Shown in pieces: positions 25,301 through 33,867 of a stretch of DNA of 52,399 nt. This DNA is from Deltaproteobacteria bacterium (GTDB lineage: Bacteria > Desulfobacterota > Desulfomonilia > Desulfomonilales > Desulfomonilaceae). Each line of letters begins with the position of its first letter. Within the stretch, counting starts at the first letter, position 1. The stretch lies in NCBI GenBank assembly GCA_016875095.1, contig VGSG01000018.1:1-52399 (forward strand), given 5' to 3'. The translations under genes were made by a program, and so were the position numbers. The notes under the pieces are model-generated. The model was not told where the DNA came from. It searched no databases and saw only the letters and a list, made by a program, of their open reading frames with translations.

Positions 25301-25900
25301 TTAGCCTACGTGCCGCGTCACACTTGCCCAATCAATATGTTCCCGCTTCGATCCTAGCTGGTTGCCGCGCAGGGCATTTGACGGGTCGCTCACCTCTGCA
25401 AGGTATCTTTCCACTGCACAGCGGGCTTCATCGATCTTCTCTGGCAGATCATTTACCTCGTACCAATCCTTGACTTCCCCGTTCCTGTTTTTTTCAGATA
25501 TCTTTGACTTCGTCGACTGCCTTGCGCGTTCCATGGCACGGGTAAACTCTTCGCGAGTCGGACCCAGGTCCTCAGTAACCTGACGGAAATAGCGTCGGTA
25601 GAAGATGAGCTCGCTAAGTCTCGCCGGCACGTGTTTCAGGCTTGCCATCCGCCCGTTGAAGTCGCCAGTCTCCCACAGCTTCTTGCCATTTTGCTCGATC
25701 AGTGCTGATCCAGGGGGACATCCGTCTACAAGGTAGTCAATCACTTGAACGGACGTGGTCACTACGCGATCCAATAACCACTTGTGACGTTGGAACTCAA
25801 TCGCTTTTCTGCCTTGGCGCCATGCAAAGAACCCCGAAATGAGAGCGCCCAAAAAACTTAGGATCGCTGGCAAGTAGGTCCAATTGGCATATTCCGCCAT
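25301..25900 (-). CDS. membrane-anchored hypothetical protein
   Basis: A 199-residue protein that I do not recognise. One N-terminal transmembrane segment (TYLPAILSFLGALISGFFAW, residues 8-27) is followed by a basic stretch (RQGRKAIEFQRHKW), giving a predicted cytoplasmic domain of about 170 mostly helical, charged residues. No enzymatic motif is visible. The ATG at 25900 follows GGGGG; a GTG four codons earlier is an alternative. It sits in a low-GC accessory stretch with the PLD-like gene on the same strand, and the two may form a functional pair. Confidence 0.55.
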   Translation of the reverse strand: MAEYANWTYLPAILSFLGALISGFFAWRQGRKAIEFQRHKWLLDRVVTTSVQVIDYLVDGCPPGSALIEQNGKKLWETGDFNGRMASLKHVPARLSELIFYRRYFRQVTEDLGPTREEFTRAMERARQSTKSKISEKNRNGEVKDWYEVNDLPEKIDEARCAVERYLAEVSDPSNALRGNQLGSKREHIDWASVTRHVG

Positions 25901-25914
25901 CCCAACCCCCACGA

Positions 25915-26217
25915 TTAGGATAGTTCTTCAGACAGGGCCGCGGGGCGTGGCTTCGAGCCAGTTAGCAGAATAACTCCGGTCTTAAAGCAGAGCCACTTCT
26001 TTGTGAGGTTTAGTTCGCGATCATACTTCTCGCATTTCAATACCGTGGCGCATTGCGTCCTGTCAAGTTTTGGAGCAATGTAGAGTAACTGAACAAATCC
26101 TAAGAGAGAGCAAGACTCATTGATGGGAGAAATGGAGTTCTCCAGTAGGGTCGTAAAGGCAGCACCTATGCTTCCTAGCGTCGCAGACAGCAGGCTGAAA
26201 TTTCGATGTATCACCAT
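25915..26217 (-). CDS. possible small hypothetical protein
   Basis: An open frame of about 100 codons directly before the membrane protein gene on the same strand. It has a hydrophobic N-terminal half (LLSATLGSIGAAFTTLLENS, LLGFVQLLYIAP) and a basic C-terminal half. No family is recognised and there is no clear ribosome binding site. It is listed because the stretch has no other explanation; it may be non-coding. Confidence 0.25.
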   Translation of the reverse strand: MVIHRNFSLLSATLGSIGAAFTTLLENSISPINESCSLLGFVQLLYIAPKLDRTQCATVLKCEKYDRELNLTKKWLCFKTGVILLTGSKPRPAALSEELS

Positions 26218-26255
26218 TTCAAAGAGAGCCAATAAGGCTACAGGTGTTTGGGGTG

Positions 26256-27494
26256 TTACCCCGAAGTTGCCTCTCCCACCGCGCTTTGTCGGGGCGTGGT
26301 CAAGAGTAGTTCCACGAGGCGGGTAGCGTTCTCTACGAGGTTGCCCGCGGAGAGCGCAGTTTCTTCGGAAAAGGCTCGGGTGGCTTTCTTGCCTGCACGG
26401 GCCCATTCTTCGCTGTCGAGCAAGATGTACGGAACCGGCTCGGTTGAGTGCGCGCGCGTTACAAGCGGCGTCTGATGGTCAGGCATGAGGAGCACTCGCC
26501 AATTGGCAAACGCAGACAGGCCTTTGAGCACGGGCCCGACCACCTTTCGGTCAAAGTCTTCGATGGCCTGTTTCTTGAGGTTCAAATCTCCCGAATGGGA
26601 AGCTTCATCAGGCGCTTCCACATGCAGGAAGACCAGATCTCGTTCGCTGAGCGCTTTGAGCGCGGCCTGCGCCTTGCCTTCGTAGTTGGTGTCCACAAAA
26701 CCCGTCGCGCCTTCCACGTTGATCGGCGCCAGTCCTGCGTAATGTCCGATGCCTTTGATAAGGTCCACCGCGGCCACTACCGAGCCTGTTATGCCGTATT
26801 TCTCCCGAAGCGATTTTATCTTTGGGGCCCTGCCCTGGCCCCAAAGCCACACGGAATTGGCCGGCCTCAAGCAATCTTTTACCCGCTGCTGATTTACAGG
26901 ATGATCCTTGAGCAGCTTCCATGACTTGAGGATGATCCTCAGCAACTTGTCCGCGCCAGGACCCGAAGGAAACCGAGGAGACACGAGCTGTCCTGCGAAA
27001 TCATGAGGCGGATAGGTCACGGCGCCGTCCGGGCCGTTCTTCCAGACCAGAAGGTGCCGGTAAGAAACTCCCGGATAGAGGTGCATACCCAGGGATTCGA
27101 CAAACGGCGTAAGCGTCTTGATGAGCTGCGCCGCTTCATCACTGGAGATATGATTCGCGCTATGGTCCGCCATGATCGTGTAGTTACGATCGAGAGTGAC
27201 AAAGTTCAGACGAAATGCCACGTCGTCGGGCATGAGTTCCACGCCCATGGAGGCCGCTTCAAAAGGCGCTCTACCAGTATAGATTTCGGATGGATCGTAT
27301 CCGAGTATGGAAAGATTGGCCACGTCGCTTCCGGGCTCCATTCCCGGCGGAACCGTGCGTGCGAGGCCGATGGTCCCGGCTGAGGCCATCTTATCCATCC
27401 AGGGTGTGTCATACGCGGCCAAGGGAGTGCGGTTCCCCAATTCGGGCATGGGCTGATCGGCCATGCCGTCAGGGACCAGGATTACGTATTTCAT
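26256..27494 (-). CDS. phosphoglycerate mutase-like protein, probable homoserine kinase (TIGR02535 type)
   Basis: A 412-residue member of the alkaline-phosphatase-like archaeal-type phosphoglycerate mutase family. Visible features are the opening KYVILVPDGMADQPMPELGN with a metal-binding Asp, the segment PGSDVANLSILGYDP with the catalytic-type serine, LHVEAPDEASHSGDLNLKKQ, and MPDHQTPLVTRAHSTEPVPY. It follows thrC and hom directly on the same strand. The subfamily TIGR02535 was proposed as homoserine kinase precisely because it sits with hom and thrC in organisms lacking ThrB. The start at 27494, two bases after the thrC stop, gives the family's MKYVILVPDG opening. The alternative is true phosphoglycerate mutase. 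Confidence 0.82.
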   Translation of the reverse strand: MKYVILVPDGMADQPMPELGNRTPLAAYDTPWMDKMASAGTIGLARTVPPGMEPGSDVANLSILGYDPSEIYTGRAPFEAASMGVELMPDDVAFRLNFVTLDRNYTIMADHSANHISSDEAAQLIKTLTPFVESLGMHLYPGVSYRHLLVWKNGPDGAVTYPPHDFAGQLVSPRFPSGPGADKLLRIILKSWKLLKDHPVNQQRVKDCLRPANSVWLWGQGRAPKIKSLREKYGITGSVVAAVDLIKGIGHYAGLAPINVEGATGFVDTNYEGKAQAALKALSERDLVFLHVEAPDEASHSGDLNLKKQAIEDFDRKVVGPVLKGLSAFANWRVLLMPDHQTPLVTRAHSTEPVPYILLDSEEWARAGKKATRAFSEETALSAGNLVENATRLVELLLTTPRQSAVGEATSG

Positions 27495-27495
27495 T

Positions 27496-28566
27496 TTAGA
27501 TTCCGAGGACATTCAGCACTTTCTCCAGTTCGGGTTCGCACGTGACCGGCTCACACGTAGCCATCGGCCCTGTGGACACCTTGATTGCAGTGTCAGGATC
27601 TTTGAGCCCATGTCCGGTGAGCGTGCAAACAACCCGACCGCCTTTTTCAAAATAGCCCTGCTTGTTCTTCTTGATAACACCCGCAATGGAAGCCGCGGAT
27701 GCGGGTTCGCAGAATATCCCTTCCGTGGATGCCAGCATTTGATACGCCGCGAGGATTTCGTCATCGCTTACCATGTCGATCAGGCCGCCTGACTCGTCAC
27801 GGGCAGCTTCAGCCGGTTTCCAAGACGCGGGATTCCCGATGCGGATCGCGGTTGCGACGGTTTCGGGATTCTCGATGACGTGGCCTCTGACGATGGGCGC
27901 GGCCCCTTCGGCCTGGAATCCGATCATTTTAGGCAATGCATTTATTTTCCCCGCATCCTTGTAGGTCTTGTACCCAGCCCAGTACGCGGTGATGTTGCCC
28001 GCGTTCCCAACGGGAAGCGCATGATATTCAGGAGCGCCGCCCAAGACATCGCAGATCTCGAATGCCGCAGACCTTTGGCCGTCGATCCTGTGCGGATTAA
28101 GCGAATTCACCAGCGTAATGGGATGACTCTCCGAAATCTTCCGTACGAGCTTCAGGGCTTCATCAAAATTTCCCTTGATCTGAATCACCACCGAGCCGTG
28201 AATCATGGCTTGAGCCAGCTTACCCAGCGCTATCTTTCCTTCGGGAATTACCACGAACGCCTTGATTCCTGCGCGAGCCGCGTAGGCAGCGGCAGCCGCG
28301 GAGGTATTTCCTGTGGACGCGCAAATAACCGCCCGGGAGCCGGCTTCAACCGCTCTGGAGACAGCAAGCGTCATACCCCGATCTTTGAACGACGAGGTCG
28401 GGTTGAGCCCTTCGTACTTCACGTACATGGTGAGTTTCGGGTTGATCTTGGCTGCCAAACGAGGCGCCGGGATAAGAGGCGTGTTCCCCTCAAGGAGCGT
28501 CACCACATGGTCCGGGTTCTTGAACTGATAGAATTCAGGATATTCTCTGATAACGCCTTTCCACAT
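27496..28566 (-). CDS. thrC: threonine synthase
   Basis: A 356-residue PLP enzyme converting O-phosphohomoserine to threonine. The cofactor lysine is in NPTSSFKDRGMTLAVSRAVE. The glycine-rich phosphate loop region is VICASTGNTSAAAAAYAARA, and VTLLEGNTPLIPAPRLA is the usual entry segment. The length matches the short (class without long N-terminal extension) threonine synthases of bacteria and archaea. I chose the ATG at 28566 because GGGAG lies seven bases upstream; the reading frame extends further into the end of hom. It lies between hom and the probable homoserine kinase, forming a complete homoserine-to-threonine unit. Confidence 0.9.
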   Translation of the reverse strand: MWKGVIREYPEFYQFKNPDHVVTLLEGNTPLIPAPRLAAKINPKLTMYVKYEGLNPTSSFKDRGMTLAVSRAVEAGSRAVICASTGNTSAAAAAYAARAGIKAFVVIPEGKIALGKLAQAMIHGSVVIQIKGNFDEALKLVRKISESHPITLVNSLNPHRIDGQRSAAFEICDVLGGAPEYHALPVGNAGNITAYWAGYKTYKDAGKINALPKMIGFQAEGAAPIVRGHVIENPETVATAIRIGNPASWKPAEAARDESGGLIDMVSDDEILAAYQMLASTEGIFCEPASAASIAGVIKKNKQGYFEKGGRVVCTLTGHGLKDPDTAIKVSTGPMATCEPVTCEPELEKVLNVLGI

Positions 28567-28594
28567 GCGCATTCTCCCGCCTTTGGAACCGCTT

Positions 28595-29911
28595 CTAATC
28601 CAGGCTTTCGTCCTCAATCCTGATTATGACCGGCGGCCCTTCCACCGCATCGAGATCGTTGATCTTGCGGGCCGCGGCCTGAACATCCTTCTCACGCGCG
28701 TTGTGAGTAAGGAAAACCACCGGCACTGTGCCCGACTGTTGGCGTCCTTTCTGAATGACCGAATGGATGCTGATTGAATGGTCAGCCATGATGCCCGCGA
28801 TCCGAGAGAGCACTCCCGGACGATCCAAAGCCTGGACTCGCAAGTAGTAGTTCGTTACCACCTCTTGCATATCCATGACGCCGCCGGTATCAATCCGGTT
28901 CTGCGGATAGCCCAGCGGGGGCACTCTGCCCACCTGTCCGCCAATAACATTCCTGGCCAGTTCGATCACATCTCCCACCACTGCGGACGCGGTCGGCTCT
29001 TTGCCCGCGCCTCGGCCGTAGAATAGCTGATCGCCCACCATGTCACCCCTGAGGTAGATGCCGTTAAACACGCCATCCACCCTCGCAAGGGGGTGATTTC
29101 TCGGTATCATGGTCGGATGGAGCCTTACTTCGACCTGTTCGCCATGCTGGATGATGAGGGCCAACAGCTTGATCTTGAATGAGAATTCCTTGGCCATCTC
29201 CACGTCGAACGGGTCCATTCTGTTGATCCCTTCCACGTATATTCGGGCCAAAGGAAGCCGGATGCCGTGAGTGAGGGCCAATATGATCACCAGTTTGTGC
29301 GCGGTGTCGATCCCCTCGATGTCCAAGCTGGGATCGGCTTCTGCGTACCCGCGGTCCTGGGCCTGCTTCAGCACGTCGTCAAACGGGATACCCGGGTTCT
29401 CATCCATTGCGGTCAGGATGAAGTTGCACGTGCCGTTGAGTATGGCCAGCACCTTCCCGAACCGGTTCGCCACCAGCCCTTCCCTGAGCGCGCGAAGAAT
29501 AGGAATGCCGCCGGCCACGGCTGCCTCGAACGCGATTTCGCGGCCCGCCTGGCGCGCGGCCTTAAAGATCTCGGCGCCGTGCTCCGCAAGCAGGGCCTTG
29601 TTGGCGGTCACGACCTGCTTGCCGCTTCGAAACGCGTCAAGGATGAAGGCCTTGGCCGGCTCAATCCCGCCGATGAGTTCAATGACAATGGAGATTTCCG
29701 GATCTTCCAGAACTTGCCGCACGTCGGTGGTGAGGACCGAAGGGTCCACCCGAACCCCTCGGTCCGTTGTAACGTCCAGGTCTGCAATACGTTTGAGCTT
29801 GACCGGAAAGCCGACTCGGGCCTCGATGATCTCCTTGTTTTGCTGAAGGATCTTGACCACCCCCGAGCCGACCGTGCCAAACCCGATGAGCCCCACACAA
29901 ATCTCATTCAT
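28595..29911 (-). CDS. hom: homoserine dehydrogenase (with C-terminal ACT domain)
   Basis: A 438-residue enzyme reducing aspartate semialdehyde to homoserine. The NAD(P)-binding motif GLIGFGTVGSGVVKIL is at the N-terminus. The catalytic domain carries VVTANKALLAEHG, ILNGTCNFILTAM and the characteristic GYAEADPSLDIEGIDTAHKL. A C-terminal ACT domain (YYLRVQALDRPGVLSRIAGI onward) suggests feedback control, typically by threonine. The start at 29911 is chosen because GAGG lies six bases upstream. It follows the AlaC-like gene by 24 bp and precedes thrC. Confidence 0.92.
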   Translation of the reverse strand: MNEICVGLIGFGTVGSGVVKILQQNKEIIEARVGFPVKLKRIADLDVTTDRGVRVDPSVLTTDVRQVLEDPEISIVIELIGGIEPAKAFILDAFRSGKQVVTANKALLAEHGAEIFKAARQAGREIAFEAAVAGGIPILRALREGLVANRFGKVLAILNGTCNFILTAMDENPGIPFDDVLKQAQDRGYAEADPSLDIEGIDTAHKLVIILALTHGIRLPLARIYVEGINRMDPFDVEMAKEFSFKIKLLALIIQHGEQVEVRLHPTMIPRNHPLARVDGVFNGIYLRGDMVGDQLFYGRGAGKEPTASAVVGDVIELARNVIGGQVGRVPPLGYPQNRIDTGGVMDMQEVVTNYYLRVQALDRPGVLSRIAGIMADHSISIHSVIQKGRQQSGTVPVVFLTHNAREKDVQAAARKINDLDAVEGPPVIIRIEDESLD

Positions 29912-29935
29912 CGGTTGCCTCATGTCGGCTGAAGG

Positions 29936-31159
29936 TTAGACGGCCGCGCCCCCCGCGACCATCCGAACCACCTGCTCGTCCTGCCGCCACTCCTGTAAGA
30001 ATTGGCGGATGCCTCGCACAGCTTGCTTTATCCGCATCCGATTCTCGACCAACGCGAACCTCACGTGCTCGTCGCCATGCGGGCCGAAACCGATTCCGGG
30101 GCTCACAGCGACTTTGGCCTTTTGCGTGACCAGCTTGGAGAATTCAAGCGATCCCAGGGCCCGAAACTGCTCAGGAATGTGAGCCCACACAAACATGGTG
30201 GCCTTGGGAGGAGGCACCAGCCAACCACTATCAGTGAGGCCCTCGCAGAGCGCATCCCGGCGGTCACGGTACTCGTTCACAATCTGTTGCACGCATTCCT
30301 GCTCGGCTTGGAGCGCGATGATGGTCGCAATCTGGATCGGCTGAAATATGCCGTAATCAATGTAGCTTTTCAGCCGTCTCAGGGCCTCCACCATCTTAGG
30401 ATTACCCGCCACGCATCCCACGCGCCAGCCGGCCATGGAATAGCTCTTGGACATGGAAAAGACTTCCACCCCAACCTCTTTCGCGCCGGGAACCGCGAGG
30501 AAACTGGGCGCTTTGTACCCGTCAAAGGTGAGGTCGGCATATGCGAAATCGTGGACGATCATGATCTTGTATTCCATGGCAAAATCCACCACTTTCTCGA
30601 AGAACTCCTGATCCACGACCATGGTGGTGGGATTATGCGGGAATGACATGATGAGCATCTTCGGCAAGGGCCAGTTCAAGCGAACGGCCTCCTTGAGGTT
30701 ATCGAAGAAATCGCAATCGGGCCGAATGGGAACATGGATCAGGTTGGCCCCCACGATGACCACGGAGAACGGGTGAATAGGGTAGCTGGGCGCGGGCACC
30801 AAGACCCCGTCACCCGGTCCTACGGTGGCTAGAACAAGATGCGCCAACGCGTCTTTGGCGCCCATCGTCGCGACCACTTCCTTGTCCGGGTCGAGTTCCA
30901 CGCCGTAACGCCTCTGCCACCAGTCCGCGAACGCCGCTCTCAGCTTCGGAATACCCGCGGACGCGCTGTACCGATGATTTCTGCTGTTCCGCGTCGCCTC
31001 GATCATCTTTTCCACGATATGATCGGGGGTGGGAATGTCCGGATTGCCCATTCCGAGGTCAATGATGTCTTCGCCCTGTCTACGCAGCTCCATCTTGAGC
31101 TCATTGACCACCTGAAAGACGTACGGCGGTAGCCTCTTGATTGTCTTGAACTCTTCCAC
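29936..31159 (-). CDS. alaC: AlaC-like class I/II aminotransferase
   Basis: A 407-residue PLP enzyme very close in pattern to E. coli AlaC (glutamate-pyruvate aminotransferase). Shared segments include [40 protein letters not shown] and [20 protein letters not shown], whose second lysine region S-K-S-Y holds the cofactor. Its place directly before hom, thrC and the probable homoserine kinase also allows an aspartate or other amino-acid aminotransferase role feeding the threonine branch. The GTG start at 31159 is preceded by GGAGG. Confidence 0.85.
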   Translation of the reverse strand: MEEFKTIKRLPPYVFQVVNELKMELRRQGEDIIDLGMGNPDIPTPDHIVEKMIEATRNSRNHRYSASAGIPKLRAAFADWWQRRYGVELDPDKEVVATMGAKDALAHLVLATVGPGDGVLVPAPSYPIHPFSVVIVGANLIHVPIRPDCDFFDNLKEAVRLNWPLPKMLIMSFPHNPTTMVVDQEFFEKVVDFAMEYKIMIVHDFAYADLTFDGYKAPSFLAVPGAKEVGVEVFSMSKSYSMAGWRVGCVAGNPKMVEALRRLKSYIDYGIFQPIQIATIIALQAEQECVQQIVNEYRDRRDALCEGLTDSGWLVPPPKATMFVWAHIPEQFRALGSLEFSKLVTQKAKVAVSPGIGFGPHGDEHVRFALVENRMRIKQAVRGIRQFLQEWRQDEQVVRMVAGGAAV

Positions 31160-31265
31160 GGTCACCTCCAGGCCGTTGTTACGGCCGTGCTCTATTCCAA
31201 ACCGGTCCGAAACCAGGCGCGCTCAATTTTGTTGCGCCGGCGAGCGTCAATTTCCTCAACTTGGG

Positions 31266-32024
31266 TTATCGTATCCATTCGCCGTTGAGGATCGCTTTCG
31301 CCTCCCCGGTTCTATTGCCTTTTGTATCATAGAGGATCAGGCGATCCTCAATCAAGGGGCCGGCATAGGGGGCCCTCTCCGCCTCTATGCACATCAGATG
31401 CGGCGGGGCCCCTTCATGGGTGTAAATCCATAGCATACTTGAGGGGTTAAATCCAGCCTCTTTCAAACTCCTTTGCACACCTGCCGCGTTGGCGGCGGGA
31501 TAAACAAAACAGAGTTTCCCGTCCGGTGTCAGCAGGACCTTGGAGGCCGCAAGGAGATCCGAGAGCGGCATGATGAGCTGATGGCGCGCAAGCGCCTTCT
31601 CCTCCCTGGAACTCACATAGCCTTGCCCCTTGCTATGAAACGGAGGATTGGAAACGACCCGGTGGAAACTACCCCTCCGAAACAATCGATCCCCGTCCCG
31701 AACATCACCTCGAACCACGGACACCCGATGGGCCAGTCTGTTCAGGCCCACTCCCCTCACGGCTCGATCCGCGAGGCCTACCTGGATCTCAAGCGCAATG
31801 ACTTTCACCCTGGGATGAGCGGCGGCGAGGCCCAACGCAATGACACCGCAGCCGGTTCCCGCGTCGAGGATGAGTTCGCCTGGCTTGGGTTTGACAAACC
31901 AGGTCAATATGAGCGCGTCTTCTGAAACGCGGTACCCTTTTCGGGCTTGGATTACCTTGATCTTGCCGCGGAAAAGCCCGTCAATCGTCTCGTCCTGTCG
32001 GGCGCTTAAAGGTGGACACGTCAT
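31266..32024 (-). CDS. TrmN6-type tRNA1(Val) adenine-N6 methyltransferase family protein
   Basis: A 252-residue SAM-dependent methyltransferase. ILDAGTGCGVIALGLA near residue 52 is the SAM-binding motif, and VVSNPPFHSKGQGYVSSREE contains the N-P-P-F motif of adenine-N6 (and some other) methyltransferases. The N-terminal KVIQARKGYRVSEDALILTW is typical of YfiC/TrmN6 proteins, which modify A37 of tRNA1(Val). The tRNA target is inferred from family only. It lies about 100 bp upstream of the aminotransferase gene on the same strand. Confidence 0.8.
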   Translation of the reverse strand: MTCPPLSARQDETIDGLFRGKIKVIQARKGYRVSEDALILTWFVKPKPGELILDAGTGCGVIALGLAAAHPRVKVIALEIQVGLADRAVRGVGLNRLAHRVSVVRGDVRDGDRLFRRGSFHRVVSNPPFHSKGQGYVSSREEKALARHQLIMPLSDLLAASKVLLTPDGKLCFVYPAANAAGVQRSLKEAGFNPSSMLWIYTHEGAPPHLMCIEAERAPYAGPLIEDRLILYDTKGNRTGEAKAILNGEWIR

Positions 32025-32157
32025 TCCGCGATCATCACGGGCAGACGCGCGGTTCTGCCCTTACAGGAGAATTTCTGCATGCGTGGGCAGCCTGCGGACG
32101 GTAACGTCCCCTGGACCGGAGCGTGTCACTGCGCGCCGGCCCCACAGTCCATGCGTC

Positions 32158-33486
32158 CTACGACGCGAATACGTTGAGGACAAGGCCGGATGAAAGTTTC
32201 GGATAGAAATACGTGGATTTGTGAGGCAGCTTGTGTCCAAGTTCCGCGGCTGCCCGGACTTGTTCAACTCGTGTCGGGTTCAGGACAAAACCGACCTGAA
32301 TCTCTCCCCTCTGGACCCGTTGGATGGCATCCGTAGCAGAAGGCGTGTATTCGATCAATCCTTCCGCATTGTGCGTATCGATGCCGAAGCCCACCCCCAT
32401 GACTATTTCCCTGAGTATGGTGACATCCAAATCCCGCAAGCTCGAAGGAACGGACGGGTCTATAAGCTGGTCCACGCACTGGAAGCTCTTCAGGCGCAGC
32501 AAATGGAAACAGGGCTCGCCCCGAACCGCCATCCCGTAGTTCCCGCTTTTCTGTGAGAGTGAGGCCACTCGCTTCACCAGCGCTACTTCTGAATCCCGGC
32601 GGCTTTCCGGTGAAAACGGGAACTCTTCGATATTGAAGAAGGGGCGCAACTTTTCGAGCACCGTTTCCACCTCCACGTCTCCCAGTTTAGTGATCATCCG
32701 ATGCGCCGGGAGAATGGTCAGGCCGGGGTGAGACATGGCCGTGAGATACATCATCACGTAATCCGGCCACTCTCCGAGGTCTGTTCTTCCCGAAGCTCTC
32801 ACTTCATCTCTGAATGCGAGCGAAGTTTCGTAACGGTGATGACCGTCGGCGATAAAGATGCTCCGGTCGGCAATCACGGCTTTGATCCGAGCCATAACGG
32901 CTTCGTCGTTGAGAGTCCAGGTGCGGTGAATAGTGCCCTGAGCATCGCGGGTCTCCTGCTCGGCTTTTGCGCTCATGAACGTCTTGTACTCACGGCGCAC
33001 CGTCTGCTCAGAGTCACTGAAAAGCGCGTGAATCGGTGTTATGTTCGTGAGACACGCGTGCATGAGCTTGAGCTGATCTTCTTTGGGGCCTTTGTACGTC
33101 TTCTCGTGCGGCAAGACTTTTCCCGGGCCGTAGTCATCCACTTTCACCAGCGCCACAAGCCCGTCGATGATCCTATACTCTCCCAGTGGATCAGCGAACT
33201 CCATCTGGTAAATGGTCATGCCCGCGCGAGGGGCCCTAACCAGAACGCCTTTCTCCAGCCATTCTTTCAGTGTCGCCGCCGCCCTGGTGTACCGATTGTC
33301 AACCGCTGAATCCGTAAGAAACTGCTTGCCGAGAACCACCCGAATTATGTTTAGCGGATGAGCCTGGTAGAAGCCCTCCTGCTCCTTGCGCGATATCACG
33401 TCGTAGGGCGGTGTAATGAGCCTGTTTAGTTGTCCCGCATGCTTTCCGTCATAATGCACCGGTTTGAATGGGATGATCTCTGCCAT
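32158..33486 (-). CDS. DUF1015 family protein
   Basis: A 442-residue protein of the DUF1015 family, recognised by the opening IIPFKPVHYD with LITPPYDVISRKEQEGFY, the segment VDDYGPGKVLPHEKTYKGPK, and IADGHHRYETSLAFRDEV, which carries the family's conserved D-G-H-H-R-Y. The biochemical function is not known. In several genomes it lies near amino-acid genes such as serA and serC, and here it heads the minus-strand block that includes the threonine genes. Confidence 0.85.
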   Translation of the reverse strand: MAEIIPFKPVHYDGKHAGQLNRLITPPYDVISRKEQEGFYQAHPLNIIRVVLGKQFLTDSAVDNRYTRAAATLKEWLEKGVLVRAPRAGMTIYQMEFADPLGEYRIIDGLVALVKVDDYGPGKVLPHEKTYKGPKEDQLKLMHACLTNITPIHALFSDSEQTVRREYKTFMSAKAEQETRDAQGTIHRTWTLNDEAVMARIKAVIADRSIFIADGHHRYETSLAFRDEVRASGRTDLGEWPDYVMMYLTAMSHPGLTILPAHRMITKLGDVEVETVLEKLRPFFNIEEFPFSPESRRDSEVALVKRVASLSQKSGNYGMAVRGEPCFHLLRLKSFQCVDQLIDPSVPSSLRDLDVTILREIVMGVGFGIDTHNAEGLIEYTPSATDAIQRVQRGEIQVGFVLNPTRVEQVRAAAELGHKLPHKSTYFYPKLSSGLVLNVFAS

Positions 33487-33867
33487 ATATGAGACGACCT
33501 TTCGGAACTAAGAGAGTCTCCGCCCCCCGGACGGGTACGATCCCAGTACGCGCTCGCCGAAGATGGTGGTGCGGGGAGTCGAAGGTGGAGCTTCCGGATA
33601 AAGTTTGTCAAAAAATTTTTAGCACGCTGAAGGCAGGTGGTCAACTCCTTTACGCCGCTTATCACCCGTTTGATGCGTTGCAAGAATGTTGCTAAAGTGG
33701 GATCTTGTTTCCTTCCAAAGGGCCGTTCGCGGCCCGGTCCCGGGGGAATATGGAGGGCGCCCCGCCGTGGCGGATGGATGTCACCCGTGCTCTCCAGGAA
33801 CAAAGCCATTATGCCCCTCTAGGGGGCGAAAATCGTCACGTGGCAACGCGAAGAGGTGTGAAAATTC
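33487..33867. other. intergenic region between divergent DUF1015 and acyl-CoA ligase genes
   Basis: This 381-bp region has no supported coding frame. It should contain promoters for both directions; one weak candidate is listed separately. Confidence 0.5.
33670..33698 (+). promoter_or_regulatory. candidate promoter for the acyl-CoA ligase gene
   Basis: TTGATG at 33670-33675 and TAAAGT at 33693-33698 have a 17-bp spacer. Each box matches consensus at four of six positions. The leader would be about 160 bases. Confidence 0.25.

Noticed and set aside
26578-26600. tRNA T-loop-like GGTTCAAATCTCCC
   Set aside because: It lies within the coding sequence of the phosphoglycerate-mutase-like gene and no cloverleaf can be drawn around it.
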